A stretch of 64,000 nt of DNA, from NCBI GenBank assembly GCA_030747695.1, contig JASLKG010000007.1, positions 66,261-130,260 of the forward strand, written 5' to 3'. This document shows, piece by piece, positions 8,000 to 16,296 of the stretch (position 1 is the stretch's first letter; every line of letters begins with the position of its first letter). Both the position numbers and the translations under genes were made by a program. The notes beneath the pieces are model-generated. The model had not been told where the DNA came from and did not search any database. It saw only the letters and a list, made by a program, of their open reading frames with translations. This DNA comes from Candidatus Poseidoniaceae archaeon. GTDB taxonomy: Archaea; Thermoplasmatota; Poseidoniia; Poseidoniales; Poseidoniaceae.

Positions 8000-9557
8000 T
8001 TCCTGCCCCCGGTTTCTTCTTTTGTGATTTCATGTTAGTGGCTGCAGCCTCTAATGGTTTTGGGCCAAGTTCAGTCTTTGGTAACTTATGTATATTTTTC
8101 GCAGAGGGTTGGTTAGTTACTTGGTCAAGTGAGTTTGGTATTAATTCTGGAATTTTAGGAAATACGCCTTCTTTGCCCTTCCCAATACTTGTCATTGGTA
8201 GTGATTTATTACTCTTCATCTCACCCTTGATTTCGACATTATTTGCAGCAGAGATTATACTTTTTCGAATATCGTTAGAATTTAGAGATGGTAGAGATTT
8301 CGACTTGTTTCGTTTAACAATTTGAGGCTTACGTGGGCCTTTTTGTTTGACAATAACTTGTTTGATTATTTCAGGCTCTTCTTCAATAACATCAATAATC
8401 TCTTCTTCAATAATTATTGGAACTACTTCTTCGACAATCGTTTCCTCTTCGAGAACTTCTGGTTCATCAGGTATTATTTCAGGCGGCCTAGTGGCTTCCA
8501 AATGTTCTTCTAGACGCATCATTTCTTCTTCAGAAGGAGGTGCAAGAATAGGGTGTTCCAATAGTCCTTCAGTATCCATACATAGATCCTTTATCTGAGC
8601 CATAGTTACGCTAGAAAATTCTCTTGCGAGTAATATTTTCTCAGATGTTTCAAATGCAGATAAATCAGTTGTTGCCAAAATCATATGATCATTCATTCGA
8701 AAAACATCAGCAAGAGTTCTCACTAAATCAATTACCTTTTTAGTACCAAATTGGCTTGCTAGGTAGTCTATACCATCGAGAAGTAATATTGCTCTAAGGT
8801 TGCCTTCAATAAATCCATTTATCGTCCCCTTAATTGCATCAGGATCTACAAATTGTACACCTTCCCCTTCTTGCTGAGATAACCAAAGGCACCGTTCTGC
8901 AGGTATGTCATGGCTAACTACAATGTCTTCGCGACTACGCCTACTTAGAACAAGTAAAGGGCGCCCATGCCTGTGGAGTTGTGATGCCAACTCATACAAA
9001 TCCGAAGACTCTTCAGCATCCATTAGATTAACGCCTCCTGGCTTTAGTATTAGAGCATCTGCTCCCATCTTTTGGACCATTGAAGCAGCTTTACGCTGTA
9101 TGAATTCAGGCGCTTCAACACTCGCCTCATATTCGGGAAGCCTTGATTTACGAGACCAAGATTTGGGTCGAACATTTATTTCAGACCACCATTTGTCACT
9201 TTTGCTCTGTTCAGGGAGGTCGACATTTAGTAATGATTGAGGGTACAGTTCAAGAATACGAGCAACATTAACTCCTTCAATTACCTGGATACGAGCATCA
9301 AGTTCCATGCAATCGTTCTCTATTTCAAGTAAGGCATCTAAACCTTCAAGGATTGCTTTCTTTTCATAGATTGAAGCGATCATTGCGCCGGACTTAATTA
9401 ATATCTGTCCAACAGAAGGCATTTTGTCTGTAGGTGTTCTTTCACATCTGATGTACCCATCTGTTTCGAGTCGCACCATCTCACCAACAAGAACCGACAG
9501 AATGCCAGCGCCACCGCGCCTCTCCTCTACGATATCCCCTTGCGCGAGTTCGACCAT
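7992..9557 (-). CDS. DUF835-domain protein
   Basis: Residues about 198-315 match the archaeal DUF835 pattern: a strand PLLVLSRRSRED, a CLWLSQQEGEGV segment, an acidic loop leading to AILLLDGIDYLASQF, and a final ATTDLSAFETSEK segment. DUF835 is common in euryarchaeotes, often beside signalling or ATPase domains, and has no proven function. The first 130 residues are a separate alpha/beta region that I do not recognise. Residues from about 345 to 405 are an unusually acidic linker rich in glutamate and isoleucine, followed by a basic tail of about 115 residues. It is the first gene of the operon, eight bases overlapping the DnaA-like ATPase, so the two proteins probably act together. The start ATG at 9557 is clear. 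Confidence 0.7.
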   Translation of the reverse strand: MVELAQGDIVEERRGGAGILSVLVGEMVRLETDGYIRCERTPTDKMPSVGQILIKSGAMIASIYEKKAILEGLDALLEIENDCMELDARIQVIEGVNVARILELYPQSLLNVDLPEQSKSDKWWSEINVRPKSWSRKSRLPEYEASVEAPEFIQRKAASMVQKMGADALILKPGGVNLMDAEESSDLYELASQLHRHGRPLLVLSRRSREDIVVSHDIPAERCLWLSQQEGEGVQFVDPDAIKGTINGFIEGNLRAILLLDGIDYLASQFGTKKVIDLVRTLADVFRMNDHMILATTDLSAFETSEKILLAREFSSVTMAQIKDLCMDTEGLLEHPILAPPSEEEMMRLEEHLEATRPPEIIPDEPEVLEEETIVEEVVPIIIEEEIIDVIEEEPEIIKQVIVKQKGPRKPQIVKRNKSKSLPSLNSNDIRKSIISAANNVEIKGEMKSNKSLPMTSIGKGKEGVFPKIPELIPNSLDQVTNQPSAKNIHKLPKTELGPKPLEAAATNMKSQKKKPGAGND

Positions 9558-9561
9558 GGAG

Positions 9562-9576
9562 CACCCCTACGGGGTG
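9562..9576. other. Short perfect inverted repeat in a divergent promoter region
   Basis: CACCCC and GGGGTG are separated by three bases. The repeat lies between the divergently transcribed DUF835 gene and the membrane-protein gene starting at 9663. A second 6-bp inverted repeat (AACCGT...ACGGTT) lies at 9615-9634. Either could be an operator or simply fold in a transcript. Nothing else is recognised in 9558-9662. Confidence 0.25.
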
Positions 9577-9662
9577 GTTGGCAATTCCACCCTTCTTGAA
9601 TGATGGGGGTGATTAACCGTGTTTGACGACGGTTTGATGTCCTTGGACATGTTGGCGGGGAC

Positions 9663-10298
9663 ATGGGGGCGCCAAAGGGTTTGATTTTATTCCGAGACAC
9701 GCCAGTTTCAGGTCAATTGTCGAGTCAAATGATGGCGCAAATTTACCTTTGGATTATTACAGGAATTGGCGTATCAGTAGTTTCTATTTTTTTATTATCA
9801 AGCTTGTTTAAGGGGTGGTTAATTTACACAATTTGTATTGTTGCATTTTTCCCAACAATTCTTAGTTATCAAAAAAAGTTAAGAATGTCAGAAATTCCTT
9901 TGGCAGTCAATCTAAATCATCCATTTATGGAAACCAATTCTGTAGATAAATCCGAAATAATGGTGTGCTTTGATGGAACTTGGATAGAGCCAGGAATAAA
10001 TCATTTGAAATTGGTGAAGGACAATCTTGGTGTTTGGCTGATTCATAGAAATGATTCCGAATTGAGTATCTTGGGCACATGGGATACATCTCTTCCAAAA
10101 GAAATATTGCAGAAGCAACTGACAATAATCAATCAAGCGATATCAATGAATAATGCAATTAATAATTCAAATATTGAATTTGACGATGCGCGCGAAAGGG
10201 AAAAACAAGAAAGCGAGTTGCTAGAACGTGAATGGATAGAACAAGAAGAAATTGAAGTTTCAGGCCCAATTCTACGAATGTTAGGGGATGAATCCTAA
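9663..10298 (+). CDS. Unknown membrane protein with charged helical C-terminus
   Basis: Not recognised. The 211 residues have two adjacent hydrophobic segments near positions 25-70 (IYLWIITGIGVSVVSIFLL and WLIYTICIVAFFPTIL), then a soluble part. The soluble part has short strands with a VCFDGTWI motif and ends in a strongly charged helix rich in Glu and Arg (about 170-200). The start ATG at 9663 is the only usable start after the in-frame stop at 9624. The following gene also encodes a membrane protein of unknown function, so the pair may form one unit. Confidence 0.6.
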   Translation: MGAPKGLILFRDTPVSGQLSSQMMAQIYLWIITGIGVSVVSIFLLSSLFKGWLIYTICIVAFFPTILSYQKKLRMSEIPLAVNLNHPFMETNSVDKSEIMVCFDGTWIEPGINHLKLVKDNLGVWLIHRNDSELSILGTWDTSLPKEILQKQLTIINQAISMNNAINNSNIEFDDAREREKQESELLEREWIEQEEIEVSGPILRMLGDES

Positions 10299-10302
10299 TG
10301 GG

Positions 10303-10320
10303 GTTGAAGTGTAGTTCAAC
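10303..10320 (+). terminator. Hairpin after the first unknown membrane gene
   Basis: GTTGAA and TTCAAC pair across a six-base loop, beginning three bases after the gene's stop codon. It may stabilise or end the transcript. No T tract follows, so the terminator call is weak. Confidence 0.3.
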
Positions 10321-10361
10321 ACACCGTACCTTCAAGTGATTGATTCGCTGGCACGTTACTT

Positions 10362-10964
10362 ATGGGTACGGTAACGGCCTTAGAATCTCATTTGGAATCT
10401 CTGGATTCCAATCAACAGGAAATGTTGACTGGGGGGGGCCTTTCAAAGAGGTTCACAAAGTTACCTTTGTGGGTTTCACATCCAGCAAACATTGGAGCTT
10501 TCTATGGGCTTTTGGTAAGCATTGCACTAATAATGCCATATTGGATGACTGTGGATCATTGGGGTGCATTGTGGATTTTTCATTCCTCAGGAGTAATATT
10601 AGCATGTTTATTGTTAGGAACTTGTAGTAGAATAATCAATATTATTACTAAAAGAATGCCAATAACTCCTCCGCGAAAATTGTTGTATCCAATGCCCTTT
10701 TTAGGATTCACATTGTTGACAATTAATTCAACAGAATTACTAACTATGCCTTCATTCATTCCATGGTTCCTATTGTTGTTGCCAGGACCATTGTATGTTC
10801 ATTTGTCTTGGGCACCTCGTTGGAGATTATTGTGCCACATAGATGATGGAAAGGCTCCGTTAGATTGGATGGATTCTTCCAAGGAATATACAGATACTAA
10901 TGATTTGGTAAGTGAGGATAATGATTTAATCGAAGTGGTTGAAGAATTTGAATCTGAAGAATAA
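10362..10964 (+). CDS. Unknown four-helix membrane protein
   Basis: Not recognised. The 200 residues contain about four hydrophobic helices (IGAFYGLLVSIALIMPYWM, LWIFHSSGVILACLLLGT, LYPMPFLGFTLLTI and FIPWFLLLLPGPLYVHL), followed by a cytoplasmic-looking acidic tail rich in Asp, Glu and Ser. The ATG at 10362 starts just before a polar N-terminus. The gene follows another unknown membrane protein in the same direction, with 63 bases between them. It converges with the Kbl-like gene, leaving only two bases between the two stop codons. Confidence 0.55.
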   Translation: MGTVTALESHLESLDSNQQEMLTGGGLSKRFTKLPLWVSHPANIGAFYGLLVSIALIMPYWMTVDHWGALWIFHSSGVILACLLLGTCSRIINIITKRMPITPPRKLLYPMPFLGFTLLTINSTELLTMPSFIPWFLLLLPGPLYVHLSWAPRWRLLCHIDDGKAPLDWMDSSKEYTDTNDLVSEDNDLIEVVEEFESEE

Positions 10965-10966
10965 AT

Positions 10967-12148
10967 TCAGATTAGGCCTACTTTTTTCCCTGCATGCTCA
11001 AAAATACGCAATACTTCATCTAAATCTTCTTTAGAAAGCCCTGCTGACATTTGCGTCCTTACCCTTGCCTTGTCTCTTGAAACCATTGGGAACACAATTG
11101 CGCCAGCCATTACGCCTTGTGCTAACATCTCATCCGACAATTGTTTTGCATTTGCTGACTCGCCACACATAACTGGGATAATTGGAGTCGTTGAGACTCC
11201 TGTGTCAAAGCCAAGTGATTGCATTTCTTTACGGAAGAATTCAGTATTTTCCCAGAGTTTAGCATGGTGCTCTGGTTCATCCATTAGAACTTCAACAGCA
11301 GCCTTTTGAGCAGCGGCAACTCCTGGTGGCTGTGAACCAGATAATAGCCAAGAACGCGAATGATTCAATGCATGCGTTCTGACGATATCCTTTCCAGCAA
11401 CAATTCCGCCTTGAACTCCAAGGGCTTTGGAAAATGATCCAATTTCAAAATCTACTCTGCCTTGTAGTTTGAAATGATCAACAATACCTCTTCCACCCTC
11501 GCCCAAAACACCTTCTCCATGACAATCATCAACAAATACCATGGCATTGTAATCTTCTGCGATATTAGTTAATTCATCGAGAGGGGATATGTCACCATCC
11601 ATGCTGAAAACACCATCAACAATCACAAGTTTCCTATCTGCATTTTGGTGTTCACGCAACACGTTCTCTAATGCAGCCATGTCATTGTGAGGGAATACAG
11701 CACGTTGTGCTTTTGTTAGACGAACACCATCAATTATTGAACCATGATTTAATTCATCAGATATTATTACATCTTCTTTTCCTTGTACTAAAGTAGGAAT
11801 TAGGCCAACATTTGCAGTATAACCTGCAGAATAGATTAGAGATGATTCAACACGTTTGAATTCAGCAACTTTACGTTCTGCTTCTAGATGTATATCCATT
11901 GTTCCAGCTATAGCACGTACAGAACCGCTACCAGCACCATATTTCTGTGTGGCTTTTATTGCTGCATCAACAACTTTGGGATGTGTTGTAAGATTTAGAT
12001 AATTGTTAGCAGACAACATAATTGTCGGTTTGCCATCCATTTTACATCTTGCCATATTTGCACTTTCAAGTGTTGGAGGTTGCCATAATAATGACTGACT
12101 ATCCAATTCGTCGTATCGGTTTTGCATCCAGGTAAGGTCGCCTGCCAT
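10967..12148 (-). CDS. kbl: Glycine C-acetyltransferase-like PLP enzyme (Kbl/alpha-oxoamine synthase family)
   Basis: Alpha-oxoamine synthases join an acyl-CoA to an amino acid; the Kbl branch interconverts 2-amino-3-ketobutyrate plus CoA and glycine plus acetyl-CoA during threonine breakdown. The 393 residues carry the family motifs: SANNYLNLTTHP, GAGSGSVRAIAGT, DELNHGSIIDG, DGVFSMDGDISPLDEL, VDDCHGEGVLG and GSFSKALGVQGG, whose lysine binds PLP. The MDGDISPLDEL and GRGIVDHF forms favour Kbl over BioF, but serine palmitoyltransferase-like or BioF activity cannot be excluded. No threonine dehydrogenase gene is next to it. The glycine cleavage genes further along the window would use the glycine formed. 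Confidence 0.75.
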   Translation of the reverse strand: MAGDLTWMQNRYDELDSQSLLWQPPTLESANMARCKMDGKPTIMLSANNYLNLTTHPKVVDAAIKATQKYGAGSGSVRAIAGTMDIHLEAERKVAEFKRVESSLIYSAGYTANVGLIPTLVQGKEDVIISDELNHGSIIDGVRLTKAQRAVFPHNDMAALENVLREHQNADRKLVIVDGVFSMDGDISPLDELTNIAEDYNAMVFVDDCHGEGVLGEGGRGIVDHFKLQGRVDFEIGSFSKALGVQGGIVAGKDIVRTHALNHSRSWLLSGSQPPGVAAAQKAAVEVLMDEPEHHAKLWENTEFFRKEMQSLGFDTGVSTTPIIPVMCGESANAKQLSDEMLAQGVMAGAIVFPMVSRDKARVRTQMSAGLSKEDLDEVLRIFEHAGKKVGLI

Positions 12149-12201
12149 GTACAGCGATGTAGTAGGGGCTTGATGTTGTTTACCCCCTGAAGGTAACAGT
12201 C

Positions 12202-12657
12202 ATGAATGGGATGTTAGTGGGGGGGTGCATGCTCCTAGCAGGGATAGTCAGTTCAGGATTAGGGCGAGCACATATTTTTATGGCTCAGCCACATTATCAA
12301 AAACAATTCAATACGTTACTAGGATCAAATGCTTGGGCGGGTACTTTGAATGTGAAAGTCACTGCAGACAATCTTGTGGAGTACAAGAAGTTGCGAGTAG
12401 TAGCGGGTTTAGAAGAGGGAGTAAGTGCTGATTTAGAATGCGTGAGGATTAATGGTTTTGAAAGAGATGGGAAATCATTTGGAGGCGCAACAGCATTCTT
12501 GGCTGAAATTTTTTCAGAAAATCAAACTCACGATTGTGCAGTACTCATACCTGATTTAACTAGGCACGAAGATGTTGTCGAAGTAATATCAAGTGTGTTT
12601 CTCAGAGAATCATGTGATTTATTAGACGGAGATAAGGTTAGTATTTCCCTTCAATAA
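12202..12657 (+). CDS. ribK: CTP-dependent riboflavin kinase
   Basis: Archaeal riboflavin kinase phosphorylates riboflavin to FMN with CTP. Family features in the 151 residues are SSGLGRAHIFMAQ at the start of the barrel, the hallmark WAGTLNVKVT loop, ECVRINGFERDGKSFGG, and an LLDGDKVSISL ending. The predicted N-terminus has several possible Met codons (12202, 12211, 12229); the fold needs only the part from the GLGRAHIF strand onward. It converges with truA, and the two genes overlap by 20 bases at their 3' ends. It is divergent from the Kbl-like gene, so 12149-12201 must contain both promoters. Confidence 0.8.
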   Translation: MNGMLVGGCMLLAGIVSSGLGRAHIFMAQPHYQKQFNTLLGSNAWAGTLNVKVTADNLVEYKKLRVVAGLEEGVSADLECVRINGFERDGKSFGGATAFLAEIFSENQTHDCAVLIPDLTRHEDVVEVISSVFLRESCDLLDGDKVSISLQ

Positions 12658-13498
12658 TATCGAATTGTCGTATTATTATCTCTTTTTGTTGTTGACGACA
12701 AAGATCTCTCCACCTTGCGCTTGAATAATCAGGTGCAGGTATAGATGGAATTTCAGTAACAATATCCGGTATACCATCCCATTCGACAGACCACAAAATT
12801 AACCAATCGGGTTCCGAAAGACCAAGATCGATTTCAATTGTCGGATTATCTCTGGCTTCTAAAACCCGTTCTACAGTTCTGTATCCAGTTGCTAATGAAA
12901 GTAAAGCACTTGCAATCCTTCTAACCTGATTCCAAACAAATGCTTCTCCTATTATTTTGAAACCAACTATGCGGCCATTAGAAATCCAAGGTATGCATTG
13001 TTCAACCAATCTTGTCGTAGTCCTTCCAGATTCACGACGGCAAAAATTTGACCAATCATGTGTGCCTTCAAAAAATGAACACCACTCTGTAAAGCAATCA
13101 AGTGAAGGCTCAATCCATCCTGGCAAGCATTCTAATCTATACAAATATGTTCTCCTCAAAGCCCTTCTTGGACTCCAATCATCTGCCACTCGTTGTGCAT
13201 CAATCAAGGAAATTGAGTCTGGTAGTTGGTGTCCAACCGCTTTTATGAAACCATCTTTTTGCATTGGGTCCCATCTACTTTCATCTATGTCAATAAAACC
13301 GCCATTCAATCTAACATGTACTCCAGCATCTGTTCTGCTTGCCATTGAGACCGGCATTTTTTCAGATGTCCATTTCAATTTTTTTTTGAAAATATGCATG
13401 AATACGCCTTGCACCGTAGGCACTTCAGGTTGGACTTGACTGCCGTGAAAACAATCACCATAATGGCCAAAACGGAAGGCGATACGGGCCTTCCCCAT
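12638..13498 (-). CDS. truA: tRNA pseudouridine synthase A
   Basis: Makes pseudouridine in the anticodon arm of tRNAs. The catalytic aspartate (D57) is in the invariant RTDAGVH motif. Other TruA features are the N-terminal RFGHYGDCFHGSQVQP strand, ALRRTYLYRL, NFCRRESGRTTTR and the late AFVWNQVRRIASALL helix. The length of 286 residues is normal. The ATG at 13498 gives the usual short N-terminus. It lies ten bases downstream of the TPR gene on the same strand, likely in one transcript, and overlaps the end of ribK. Confidence 0.9.
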   Translation of the reverse strand: MGKARIAFRFGHYGDCFHGSQVQPEVPTVQGVFMHIFKKKLKWTSEKMPVSMASRTDAGVHVRLNGGFIDIDESRWDPMQKDGFIKAVGHQLPDSISLIDAQRVADDWSPRRALRRTYLYRLECLPGWIEPSLDCFTEWCSFFEGTHDWSNFCRRESGRTTTRLVEQCIPWISNGRIVGFKIIGEAFVWNQVRRIASALLSLATGYRTVERVLEARDNPTIEIDLGLSEPDWLILWSVEWDGIPDIVTEIPSIPAPDYSSARWRDLCRQQQKEIIIRQFDIIEGKY

Positions 13499-13507
13499 AT
13501 TTGCACC

Positions 13508-14020
13508 TCACTCACTAGATAGAGTCTCTGCTGCATCTTCTGCAGAATATCCTAAGCCTCCAACAGCCCAAATTAGAGCTTGCTTAAGCCAAGGTTGTAT
13601 CATTGGATTGTCACGGCCTTGCCCTACTCTTTCAATTGATTCTACAATTAATCGGCTTGCTTCAAACAAAGTATCATCGACAGGTATTTCGTTCAATTCA
13701 GCCATTTTTTCTAAGCGCTGATATTCTTTTATGGCCATTGGAATTCTTCCACAATCAAGACAAAAGTTTGCAAATGATGAAACATATTCTAGATTTTCTT
13801 CATCTAGTTGCATTGCTTTCTTGTAAACCTGCATTATTTTTCCAGCAGGAACATCTTCAGCCATGTCCATTGATAGGCGCATAAATGCAGACTCTGCCCA
13901 TCCATAATGTGCTACTGCATTGTCAGGCTCAGCATTTCTAGCCTGATCAAATAACTCCATCGCTTTGTCAAATTCTCCACCCGAAAGGGCTATTCCCGCC
14001 TGTTGAATGAGGTCGCTCAT
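13508..14020 (-). CDS. TPR-repeat protein
   Basis: All-helical protein of 170 residues with tetratricopeptide-like repeats. The clearest unit runs from about residue 4 (AGIALSGGEFDKAMELFDQARNA) into AVAHYGWAESAFMR, followed by a second with MQVYKKAMQLDEENLEY. TPRs mediate protein-protein contacts; no partner can be named. It lies between the PH-domain membrane protein and truA on the same strand. Confidence 0.65.
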   Translation of the reverse strand: MSDLIQQAGIALSGGEFDKAMELFDQARNAEPDNAVAHYGWAESAFMRLSMDMAEDVPAGKIMQVYKKAMQLDEENLEYVSSFANFCLDCGRIPMAIKEYQRLEKMAELNEIPVDDTLFEASRLIVESIERVGQGRDNPMIQPWLKQALIWAVGGLGYSAEDAAETLSSE

Positions 14021-14063
14021 ATTCAGGCCTTGCGAAACTGGTTTTTGAATGCTATGTGTAATC

Positions 14064-15101
14064 TCACTCTAAGTTACTAATCATTTGCTCCTTCAAATCA
14101 GTCAAAATTCCAGATTGACTATGACGCTGATGCATCTCATTTAGCAACTGTTCAATGTCTTTCCAACCAGTGATACAATAGAAGGAAAACTTTGGATCAG
14201 GTGTGTCAAACTTTCTTGTTCTTTGGTATGTCAAAAACGCAAACATACGTTTGAAGAAACCCGGGCCGTTTTGTCCATCCGTAGAGGGATCACCTGAACT
14301 TCCTGATCCTGCAGCACCTGTACTTACTGACATACTTTCTTCACTTATTCCTAAAGAAGAACCAGTGTCACAAATTATTGTGTTATATCCAAATATTGCC
14401 CCAAGTAGTGTACGCTGTGTTCTGATCTCATTTATATTATCAAATAGTATTCTTCGCCCATCTCCTGGTATGATTAGATGTTGTGTGAATATTACTCTGT
14501 GATTTGTTATTGCATAGTGGAATGAGCGTTGGTAGAACATTGTGCATAATACAAATAGTGCAGACCAACCAATTCCAAATATTGTATAGCTATAGCCAAA
14601 TGGTATGAAACCAGAATCTCTGTCTGTAAACAATGTTACCAATATGTCATCGAGTTCAATTACAATAGGAGTCAAGGAGACCATTACAAGGAAAAGTGTC
14701 GTCCATCTGCCACTTGTAGTTCCATTCATCATTCGATTAAACCAAGTAATACCTAACATTACGAGTACAAAGCCAATGTCTCCAACTTTGCTAATATCAA
14801 GTAAAAAGAATAAGATATCCGCAATGATACCTGGTTCGTCAGGTTTCAACGCTTCTCCCCAATCAAATAACCAATGTACTGCAAAAATTAGAAGTGCGAG
14901 GATATACATTGGTACAAATGCAAAAATAGAGGGTTTGACATCTTTCAAGATTTCTTCATCAGGAGTTAAACGAAATTTGCTCGATAATGATTCGTCTTTG
15001 ACTTGTTTATGTTCAGCATTGTCTATCCCCATGGAATCTATATTTCCTCCATTTTCAATACCTTGAGTTTCTTCGACTTCCGACAGTTCATCCTCCGACA
15101 T
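14064..15101 (-). CDS. Membrane protein with bacterial-type PH domain
   Basis: The 345 residues start with a long acidic tail, followed by about four hydrophobic helices between residues 55 and 200. A bPH2-like module then carries the typical YAITNHRVIFTQHLIIP strand, RRILFDNINEIRTQ and a GAIFGYNTIICDTG strand. Such YdbT/YdbS-like proteins are linked to membrane or envelope properties, without a proven biochemical role. After the PH module comes a Ser/Gly-rich linker and a short charged helix. It has its own start ATG at 15101 and 43 bases separate it from the TPR gene downstream. Confidence 0.6.
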   Translation of the reverse strand: MSEDELSEVEETQGIENGGNIDSMGIDNAEHKQVKDESLSSKFRLTPDEEILKDVKPSIFAFVPMYILALLIFAVHWLFDWGEALKPDEPGIIADILFFLLDISKVGDIGFVLVMLGITWFNRMMNGTTSGRWTTLFLVMVSLTPIVIELDDILVTLFTDRDSGFIPFGYSYTIFGIGWSALFVLCTMFYQRSFHYAITNHRVIFTQHLIIPGDGRRILFDNINEIRTQRTLLGAIFGYNTIICDTGSSLGISEESMSVSTGAAGSGSSGDPSTDGQNGPGFFKRMFAFLTYQRTRKFDTPDPKFSFYCITGWKDIEQLLNEMHQRHSQSGILTDLKEQMISNLE

Positions 15102-15161
15102 ACACGCCTCTCCTAGTATATACAGGAAACAGAACGGTCATGAAGGTTGTGCAAAGGGGAT

Positions 15162-16295
15162 TCAATGTAGTAATCCCCAAGAATGCTCTGCATTACCTCT
15201 AATTTGACTCCAATCTGTACGTGATCTTACGCTAATTTCATCATCAATTTCTATGTTGACAATTTCTAGAGGATATTCATTGTATGTCAGGTGTGATGTC
15301 ATTCCGCCACGAGTTGGTTGATCAAATGTCCAGTGAGCTCTACTCACTGCTTTTGCTTCTATCCTAATTTCAGTAATCCCATTCCACATGTGGACGTGGA
15401 AGACTGGCAATTCGTTTTCTTGGCAAGTTCTTTCTACAGTAACTTTGCTGAATCGTTCTGTGCGTTTTCTTGAAACATCATGGAATAGACCTCCCATTGA
15501 TAGCGCAAGGTGAGTGATATCTCGTTTCTTCCAAGGTCTTGAATCTCTAGCGGTTATTGTTGGTGAGATGTGAGGGACAAACCAATCTAAGTAAGACCCA
15601 TCGTCAAAATGTAGCATTCCCCAAAACCAAGGTGGCGAAGGTGCTTGGACACATACTTTCTGAAAATAGGCAGTGCCTTTAGTCTCAATTCCATCAATTG
15701 CACCTTCACATAGGGCCCCATGTAACCGTGAGATTCCATAACCCATGCCTCCTCCATATTCTGCTAAAGCTTTCTTCATTGTACTCATTGGTAGATTCCA
15801 AGGTTTCATCTTGAAATTAAAATCTCCATGTTTTGTTTCTAGACGTAACCAAAATTCTGTGTGCTCTGGATTGAGTCCCATTGAATATTCACGTTCAGTC
15901 ATGGATGCAACGATTCCTCCGCTGGAATGAGGCCAAGAGGGGTGGTCTTCTGAAATAACAATGATACGTGATTCTTCAAGCAACAAAGGCTCTAGCATTT
16001 TTTCCCCGTCAAACCACCATGCAGCAATCATTCCATCCATCGCTATAGCACCATTTTCATCAAAACCAGGCCTACCATTTGGTTGCCAGGGGAAACCATT
16101 AACTTCAACTAGTGCATTATCTTTAGTTGACCACAAAACCATGAGTTGTCTTCCGGGTGAGTTCCCTTTGTCGTCTTCATCATCTAGCATCAAAAGCCAC
16201 CACCACCAATCCCAGGTTAAGTGATGAAGTGGTTCTAATTCCTGTAATTTCCACAGGCTTGACAAGTCACCTTGGAATGATTTAATTGTAGTCAT
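15162..16295 (-). CDS. Possible lipocalin-like (AttH/CrtC-type) protein
   Basis: Soluble, beta-rich protein of 377 residues, very rich in tryptophan, with a WDWWWWLLML segment near the start. Its middle part, GTAYFQKVCVQAPSPPWFWG followed by MLHFDDGSYLDW, resembles the motif of the AttH/CrtC lipocalin-like family, which includes carotenoid 1,2-hydratases; the family call is tentative. A reading frame extends upstream to 16325, but that would overlap the permease gene by 29 bases. The ATG at 16295 follows the permease stop codon with one base between, so the gene is probably the last of the ABC transporter operon. A role in processing or carrying a hydrophobic compound handled by the transporters is an inference. 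Confidence 0.4.
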   Translation of the reverse strand: MTTIKSFQGDLSSLWKLQELEPLHHLTWDWWWWLLMLDDEDDKGNSPGRQLMVLWSTKDNALVEVNGFPWQPNGRPGFDENGAIAMDGMIAAWWFDGEKMLEPLLLEESRIIVISEDHPSWPHSSGGIVASMTEREYSMGLNPEHTEFWLRLETKHGDFNFKMKPWNLPMSTMKKALAEYGGGMGYGISRLHGALCEGAIDGIETKGTAYFQKVCVQAPSPPWFWGMLHFDDGSYLDWFVPHISPTITARDSRPWKKRDITHLALSMGGLFHDVSRKRTERFSKVTVERTCQENELPVFHVHMWNGITEIRIEAKAVSRAHWTFDQPTRGGMTSHLTYNEYPLEIVNIEIDDEISVRSRTDWSQIRGNAEHSWGLLH

Positions 16296-16296
16296 C

